Shown here: positions 44,109 through 50,609 of the stretch, piece by piece | How the letters are laid out: each line of letters starts with the position of its first letter | How positions within the stretch are numbered: the first letter of the stretch is position 1 | DNA from: Phialocephala subalpina | Taxonomy: Eukaryota > Ascomycota > Leotiomycetes > Helotiales > Mollisiaceae | Direction: 5' to 3' | Length of the DNA: 50,609 nucleotides | Assembly (NCBI GenBank): GCA_900073065.1 | Contig: FJOG01000022.1 | Span: forward strand, 991,426 to 1,042,034 | The notes under the pieces: model-generated | Told to the model about the DNA's origin: nothing | Databases searched by the model: none | Seen by the model: the letters and a program-made list of their open reading frames with translations, nothing else | Program-made: the position numbers and the translations under genes

Positions 44109-46059
44109 ATGACGTGGGCTCTTTCGCAGTTTTTCTTGAACTTGCAGGTGTTCGGGATGGCGACGAAAGCTGCTAGTAGCTATGACTACATGTAAACTTC
44201 GATCTCTGTCCTTTCATACCCCTTACTAATAAATAGACAGTATCGTGGGAGGCGGAACGGCGGGATTGACCGTCGCCGCACGACTCAGCAACGACCCCTC
44301 AACCACGGTCCTCGTCCTAGAAGCAGGCAATGACCACTCAAACGATATCAATGTCCTTTCTCCTGGTCTGTATACCATCATGTATGGCGATCCGGAGTAT
44401 GATTGGAATTACAAAACAGTGCCCCAGATCCACGCAAATGGCCAGGAAGTAGCGCATCCTCGCGGGAAGCAGCTTGGTGGATCGAGCGCTATCAACTTCT
44501 TGTTCTGGACGCATGCCTCGCAACAAGATATCGATAACTGGGGCGAGCTGGGAAATGCAAATTGGTCATGGGAGACTCTCGAACCCTACTTCATTAAGTC
44601 TGAAACTTACCTCGCACCTTCTGCCCTTGTTGAAGAGGATCTTCAGACAAAGTATATCAACCCCTCGATTCATGGAAGGAATGGGCCGATCAACAATACC
44701 TTTCCCGACATATACGGACCTCTGGATGAAGCTTGGCCACGAACTTATGAAGCGCTAGGTATGTCACCAAAGACAGACCCAAGAGACGGCTTCGCGTTGG
44801 GCGGATACACGAATTTGATCAACATGGATCTAAAGTCTCATACCCGGAGCTATGCTGCAACCGCTTACTGGCTGCCTGCATCGAAGCGTCCGAATCTGAA
44901 AGTGTTGACTGGAGCTCTGGTCGAGAAAATCTTGCTCGAGAAAGATATACAAGGACAGGTGACGGCGACTGGCGTGAGATTTTCGTCTGGGAACAAAACG
45001 ATAGAGGCGAAGGCAATGAAAGAGGTCATTCTCTCTGCAGGCTCGGTCGGATCGCCTCAGATCTTGGAACTGTCTGGGATTGGGGATCCAGGGTTGTTGA
45101 ATAAGTATGGGATTGAGGTCTTGGTGCATAATGAGAATGTCGGAGACAATCTGCAGGATCACAACTATGTCCCTATCGCGTGAGTTTCTTCCCAATTGCT
45201 ATTGTTTGTCTCAAAAGGGCTAATCAACAGCAGCTATGAAGTCGTTCCCGGGATCACGACTTTGGATAACTTGACAGATCCAGATTTCTTCAACGCAGCC
45301 TATGAACAATACATCACCAACGCCACAGGACCACTCGCAACAACAGGTGCAAGTTCCGGCCTCCTATCCTGCGTACAGATCGGTTGCAGTGATCTCACCC
45401 CACCTCCAATCCAACCAAACATCCCCCGAGGTCTAGAAGAGCAATACGCTCTTCTATCTAGATATTTCCACACCGAAGCAGTGACACAGGAGCTCACCGT
45501 GGCCGGCGGTATGAGCCCTCAATACGTTAACGATACCACGAAGCTCTTCACTACTTCTCTATCTGGGAACTTCTTTACCCTACTTGGTGTGCTCGAGCAT
45601 CCATTTTCACGAGGCTCAGTTCACATCCAGTCCGCCGACCCAACTGTCTACCCCTCGATCGACCCCAGGTATCTCTCCCACCCTTTCGATCTCGAAGTCC
45701 TCTCTCGTATCGCTCTCCACCTCCAAACCATCGCCCAAACCCCTCCTCTTTCCACCCTCCTTAAAGGCAATGGAACGATCTACCAACCTGGCTATCACGC
45801 TCTCAATTTTTCCAACGTGGAGAAATGGATAAAAGAAAGCCTCCAATCCGAGTATCACCCAGCAGGTACTTGTGCGATGCTACCAAGAGGGAAAGGAGGC
45901 GTGGTAGATGATAGGTTCAGGGTATATGGTGTGAAGGGATTGAGGGTTGTGGATGCGAGCGTTTTTCCGTTAATGCCGAGGGGGAATTTACAGACGCTTG
46001 TTTACGCTGTTGCTGAGAGGGGTGCTGAGTTCATCATGGAAAATGGAAAGTATTCATAA
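44109..46059 (+). CDS. GMC oxidoreductase
   Basis: This is a flavin alcohol, aldehyde or sugar oxidoreductase of the glucose-methanol-choline family. Exons are 44109-44191, 44241-45179 and 45234-46059 (615 aa). Starting at the inner in-frame ATG 44157 gives 599 aa and the more usual 'MATKAASSYDYI'. The exon 1/2 join restores the ADP-binding motif 'YDYIIVGGGTAGLTVAARL'. GMC signature 1 is 'PRGKQLGGSSAINF', signature 2 is 'GSVGSPQILELSGIG'. The catalytic pair is His in 'EYHPAGTCAM' and Asn in 'PRGNLQTLVYA', which is an allowed variant. I see no convincing signal peptide, so it is probably intracellular. The substrate is unknown. It lies 720 bp upstream of a secreted dioxygenase on the same strand. 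Confidence 0.9.
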
Positions 46060-46781
46060 TCTCGAGGAGATGAAGTTGATTGGCTGACAACCCTGCTCGG
46101 TTATGAAAAGGGGGCGGGGTAAAACATGAAACAATGAAGGCTTTTTTGAGCAAACCAATTCCGTCAATGAAGTTGTGGCTTTTTCTGCGATATGCAACGA
46201 AAGTTAATATTATGTGCATCATCATGGATGCTAAAGCTATTTTCAAGAGCCGTGTGGATCTTCATCTTATTATTCGCTGGATCGGATATTTGAACTCCCG
46301 CCAAGGGCCGCTGCGGAGAACCCGCAGGACGCGCACTCGCCACGCAACCCCTCCGCCCATGCTCCGCTCCACCCTGGATCCCTCCCTTCGCAGGATTTGA
46401 AAACCGCAGTACATCATTGGTGCGGCGATTGGTGTTTCTTGATCTGATAAATGTGACCCTGGGGCTAATCCCCGATCTCGAAGCGGCTCTATGGCTTGGT
46501 GTGGCTATGACTGCCGGTCTTGGTCTTGGCAGATCCATTCAAGATGAAGACGACGTCCACTTCTCCTTTCTGGTGTGAAAAGAACTTCTTGGCAGGACCA
46601 AATCAGACCAAATCAATCCACACGGTGACAAGTGCTTTCTAGGACTGAGCACTTGTCAGCGATACAAATAACCCAGGATGGCCTGAACATTGATGGTTCA
46701 ACGAGCACTCCTCGTCTTCTGTCTTTCTCCCACACTTCGATCCTTTTCTTTGCTTCAAATCTCGTCGTTCAATTCTTCAAA
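46060..46781. other. Intergenic region
   Basis: This should be the promoter of the intradiol dioxygenase gene. It contains CTGCGATATGCAAC at 46185-46198, the same sequence that forms one arm of the hairpin at 40.6 kb. Nothing else is supported. Confidence 0.5.
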
Positions 46782-47922
46782 ATGGTGGCTTTCAACTCTC
46801 TAGTTGCCCTATTAGCCACGGTCCCTCTAATCCTTGCCCACCCAGGCGAAAATGTCGAAGCAATCAAAGCAGAGATGGTGAAGCGCAATGCTCAGCATGC
46901 TGCCGCAACGAGATCTTTGTCTGAATGTCAGAACTCAGCAGAAGCTCTCGCCTTGAGAGAACGCAGTGCTGCTCGTCGTGCAGCCAAAGTCACAGAGCTT
47001 CGCAGAAAGCGCGGACTTACGACCGGTACATCCCCTCTTTAAAATGTGTCAAAACATACTGACTTTTCCAGAACCCCTCAGTCACCGCAAGCGAGATCTC
47101 ACTTCTCTTGAATACTGGACGCAACAGAACCATAACGAATCAGGATTGAGCTACACCCTTTCAACTCCCGAAACAACAATCTTCGCCTCGAACAACACCT
47201 GCGCCCTCGTCCCTGAAACCACAATTGGCCCATACTACGTAACCGGCGAACAAATCCGCTCCAATATCACCGAAGGCCAAGCCGGCGTGCCCATGCACAT
47301 CGAGCTCCAATTCGTGGACATGAATACCTGTTCGCCCGTCTCCTCTCTTCTAGCCGACATCTGGCATTGCAACAGTACTGGCGTTTATTCTGGCATCGAT
47401 ACTAGTGAAGGCGAAGGAGGTCTGAACTCTACATTCTTGAGAGGAGTTCAGGTGAGTGATGACGAGGGAGCGGTGGCGTTCGATACCTTATTCCCGGGAC
47501 ATTATGATGATCGTGTCACCCATCTCCATCTCGTCATCCAAACCAACTCCACCATCCTCCCAAACAACACCTACACCGGCGGTACCACCCTCCACGTCGG
47601 ACAAATCTATTTCGAAGACGCCCTCGTAGAAGCAGTGGAAGCCACAAGTCCTTATAACACAAACACAATTGCGTTTACGACGTGGGAAGAAGATGGATGG
47701 ATGTTGGAGGAGGCGACAACGGATTATGATCCGTTCGTGGAGTATGTGCAGTTGAGTGGGAATCTAGAGGATGGGCTGTTGGCTTGGATTACGGTTGCGG
47801 TGGACTTGAGTAGTGATCATTCGGCGAATTTGACGGCTGCGGCGCATTATTATGGGACGGGGGGTGTGGCGGTTAGTGGGAGTAGCAAGGGGTTGCCTCC
47901 AAGTAATCCGAATGCTTCGTAG
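46782..47922 (+). CDS. Secreted intradiol ring-cleavage dioxygenase
   Basis: It has two exons, 46782-47025 and 47072-47922, encoding 364 aa. The signal peptide is residues 1-19 ('MVAFNSLVALLATVPLILA'). A basic, Ala/Arg-rich propeptide-like segment follows and ends in a KR site ('HRKRDL'). The dioxygenase domain starts at 'TTIGPYYVTGEQIRS' and shows the Fe(III) ligand motifs: Tyr in 'DIWHCNSTGVYSG', and Tyr, His, His in 'LFPGHYDDRVTHLHL'. The family cleaves catechol-type rings between the two hydroxyls; secreted fungal members are linked to breakdown of plant phenolics. Several N-glycosylation sequons agree with secretion. An upstream ATG at 46632 would put the signal peptide inside the protein, so 46782 is preferred. 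Confidence 0.92.
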
Positions 47923-48973
47923 AGATAGATATGAAGGAGAATCTTGACGTCGAAAGTCTGTTAAATTTTGAAAGACTTTCGCACATGTTCCCTTGTTTTT
48001 GCTCGTGGATGGGAAGGACATCTGCAGTGTTGCAGATTTCTCCTTCTGTGTTCCCATATTACATTCTATGTCACTGTTGCCCTTAACACTGGACGCAAAG
48101 AGGGAGGTAAGAGTCATCCATTCGCAGCAGTAAAGCTCGCCAACACAAGTACTATTATGTACACCTAGAGAAGCAAGAGGTTCGACGGCTTCATTGTTTG
48201 TGGGTTATTTCCCCCCGCCTTGCCAGGCCCCCATTCTGTTTTATATTGCTATATCCACTTCCACCAAATCTTATTCTGCCGACATACTGATGCCTTCACC
48301 AAGCACTCGAACCAACACTCAAAGTTCACTTCAAACACAACATCCAGCACGTCCCAAATCAGTTTCAAGATGATAATACCAGAAATGGCTTGACCGCGAA
48401 ACGTACAACGACCCTCTGAACGAAGTAGAGCCAGTAAAGAACTAGGGAGAAATTTAGCAAAACTATCATTGAGCAATAGAGATGAGGTCGTCGCTCACTT
48501 CTGGGGCATTACGGTGTAGAGGTTGACCTTTTCAGAGCAAGTCTTGACGGTTTCAAAGTCGATTGAGATCTTTGAGGCAAGAGGCTTGGAGAGTCTGAGG
48601 AGTCTGCTTAAGGTTGAAAATAAGCGAATAGACGGTAGAAAGAGACTAGATTGTTCCGCTAGGCTTGTCTAGAAGCGGGGCGGGCATCCAGGTTGTCTTT
48701 GCAGAAAGCGGTGAATTTGATTCTTGAAAAAAGCCATTTTGCACTGCAATCGGTCAGACACGAGAAGAATACACTCTAAGAACGACCCTTCGATAAGACT
48801 TCTTCGCGGGAAAGATCCACACGGAATCTTCCAAACGCAACTTGTTGACTCAAATCGATACGCTTCGGACGGTTTCCTCTCAGCATCAATCTCCTTCACG
48901 CAATATCGGCCCATACTCTTCTCAATCTCGACGCCAATAATTCAACAGTAGCCTCGGTGTCAGGTCAGCCAAA
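47923..48973. other. Intergenic region
   Basis: About 1 kb without a recognisable gene lies between the dioxygenase and the BTB-like relic. Short frames on both strands lack protein character. Confidence 0.5.
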
Positions 48974-50137
48974 ATGTCTTCGACTTTGCAAGAAATGTCT
49001 TTTCCACCCGAATTTGCGTTCCACCATGCCGACGCCTCATCAAGATCATCTACAAAGGTACGCTTAGCTATGCGTATGTCAACTCCGGCTGTATGGCCAA
49101 CGCAAGTCCGGTGTGTGATAAGATGTTGTTTTGGGTGCAGATGGAAGTCAAGCGCTAGATGATCAAATTCTGGGCCCAGCCAAAGAACTCGATTTCGCGG
49201 AGGACAATACAGGAGCTTTGTATATGCTACTTTGTATTGCACATCAGAAGTTCAACATCCTCCCTCAAGCAGAGTGTGGCGCTGCTGGCTTTCCCGTGAG
49301 CATGATCGTCGAACGCGCCATACTTTGCGACAGATATCTCTGCGCGGATGTATTGAAGACATGGATAGAAATATGGGCTCGGAATCAATGGCCACGATAC
49401 AATTTCCATGACGATGGGAAATACAATAGTTTCACCTTCGAAGCCGACGCACCCAAGGAAATCCAAGGTATGATGTCGTCAGGATTGGTGTTCCGCGACC
49501 AGGGCCTTGTTGATTTCTTCAAGCATGGCGCCAAAAAGCTCTACGACAACCTGAAGACAAACTATCTTCCTGAACTCCCGGAGCAATGGCATCATCTGTG
49601 GTCTATTCTTGGTAATTTACCTGTCCAACACTGAGTCCACGGTTGACTAATACCGCTATAGAGGAAGTCTTGGCCACACGAGCAGAAGTGATCAATGCCG
49701 CCGTATCCCGCATTAACGATAAATTTCTAGCAAACCTCAAAGAGAATTCACAAGACCCCTGCACTAAGCATAATCAAATGTGTAAATTTTTGATCACAAG
49801 GTAATTTCTGATTAAAAAAAAGTTCTACCCACGGCCAACACCAGACAGCTCATTGTCAACATCGGATGCTGATATCGATATTGAGGAATGGAATTACTAT
49901 CAAATGAAGGAACACCAAGAAGCAGACATTCTTGTCTTGTCAGACTATTCTATTCGGAGACTCCGAGATCGGGTTTGGGAGAAGCTGTGGAAGAAGATAG
50001 AACTAGTGACGCGAATACCACCACGAGATGGATTCCAAGATGTATGTGGCAAGCAAGTCTGGGGTGAGTTGGTATCTGTGCCCGTCTACAACCGTTTCCG
50101 ATGGACATACTTAGATGTGAAGTATAGCAGCAGGTGA
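48974..50137 (+). pseudogene. BTB/POZ-like gene with frameshifts
   Basis: A gene-like structure runs from ATG 48974 ('MSSTLQEMSFPPEFAFHH'). The BTB core 'TLSYAYVNSGCMANASPV' and 'CDKMLF' is in a second frame (about 49062-49135), and 'LGPAKELDFAEDNTGALYML', 'CIAHQKFNILP' and 'ERAILCDRYLCADVLKTWIEI' are in a third, open from 49131. Clean introns then follow (49612-49661, 49801-49848) and the frame stays open through 'EEVLATRAEVINAAVSRI' and 'DIDIEEWNYYQMKEHQ' to TGA at 50135. Two single-base frame changes near 49060 and 49135 therefore break an otherwise well kept gene. Both sit beside short homopolymers (AAAGG, TTTTGGG), so assembly error is possible. Such BTB proteins are abundant and functionally unknown in filamentous ascomycetes. 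Confidence 0.55.
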
Positions 50138-50216
50138 TGTCGGGTGCATTGAAAGAAAGAAGTTGATGTTCCACCCTACCGAGAACATTGCCGGGATCAA
50201 GTGAGGGCAGAGTTTC

Positions 50217-50609
50217 TTGATATATGTAAAAATGCCATGATTATCAGCAAATATATATGAGAAAAATACATTATCTACCTTAGTAATTCACCCCTTCCGT
50301 TTATACAAAGCAAAGAAATGCCATTTATCCCTATTTGTAAACAAGCTCTAATAATAGAAAGTATTAACTTTCTCAGCTATATAATTTCTTTTTAAAAAAT
50401 AATATTTATAAGTAAATATAATATTCAAATAAAATAACCATTAAATTCAATGGATTTAATTATTATTTTATATACTAATTATTCTATAGATTTATAAAAG
50501 AATATAAATATATTTGCTTTATTTATTATTCTAAAATTTATTAAAATAAATTAATTTCTATTATATTTCTATTATAAATCCCTTAAAAATATAATTTCAT
50601 TATAATGAA
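50217..50609. other. Very AT-rich terminal segment
   Basis: Composition changes sharply after the BTB-like gene. In 50401-50609 I count about 22 G or C in 209 nt, close to 90% AT, against near-balanced composition elsewhere. There is no open frame of note and no telomere repeat. This is the pattern of an AT-rich isochore edge, usually RIP-mutated transposon DNA, though low-complexity centromeric DNA would look similar. Confidence 0.75.

Noticed and set aside
28492..47922. Secondary-metabolite or degradation gene cluster (BBE, GMC, intradiol dioxygenase)
   Set aside because: No polyketide synthase, NRPS, terpene synthase, P450 or dedicated transporter, and the oxidases are spread over 19 kb among unrelated genes.
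1..50609. tRNA and rRNA genes
   Set aside because: I found no GGTTCGAATCC-type B box with a matching A box and acceptor stem, and no rRNA sequence; a tRNAscan-SE run would settle it.

Overview
The window is nuclear DNA from a filamentous ascomycete (Pezizomycotina, perhaps Leotiomycetes; the class is inferred). The signs are many introns of about 42-60 nt with GT..AG ends and CTAAC/CTGAC-like branch sites, a SAGA subunit, Zn2Cys6 and NACHT proteins, secreted intradiol dioxygenase, GMC and berberine-bridge-like oxidases, and a very AT-rich stretch at the right end. I rebuilt gene models by reading across splice sites. Almost every model closes in frame, which supports them.

Layout. 0.7-5.4 kb (minus): the SAGA WD40 subunit Spt8, then a DUF1295 membrane protein fused to nine copies of an EQDRYGSHF repeat. 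7.4-11.8 kb: a catalase (plus) and a Zn2Cys6 regulator (minus) that converge with only 30 bp between stop codons. 12.5-15.6 kb: a tiny Gln/Lys/Glu-rich protein gene, a sulfite-oxidase-like molybdoenzyme, and a wrecked SRPBCC-type gene. 15.6-19.5 kb: gene-poor, with diverged duplications. 19.5-23.7 kb: a large SF1 helicase with an NFX1-type zinc finger and RGG repeats (ZNFX1/Hrr1/SAD-3 type). 23.7-28.5 kb: gene-poor and full of degenerate tandem duplications. 28.5-32.4 kb: a berberine-bridge-like oxidase with a stop codon in its signal peptide, and a secreted LRR-like protein. 32.9-36.3 kb: a NACHT NLR broken by one in-frame stop. 37.9-40.2 kb: a GFA-family protein and a GT92 glycosyltransferase. 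42.4-47.9 kb: a cysteine dioxygenase with a mitochondrial-like leader, a GMC oxidoreductase and a secreted intradiol dioxygenase. 49-50.1 kb: a frameshifted BTB-like gene beside a roughly 90% AT tail.

How the genes relate. No biosynthetic backbone enzyme is present, so this is not a secondary-metabolite cluster. Cysteine dioxygenase and the sulfite-oxidase-like enzyme could be the first and last steps of cysteine-sulfur oxidation, but they lie 27 kb apart. The most unusual points are the DUF1295 repeat fusion, several genes each disabled by a stop of the CpA-to-TpA type (a RIP-compatible signature), three GC-AG introns (two in the catalase), a possible 28-nt intron, and the dense field of decayed 110-210 bp duplications between 16 and 28 kb.
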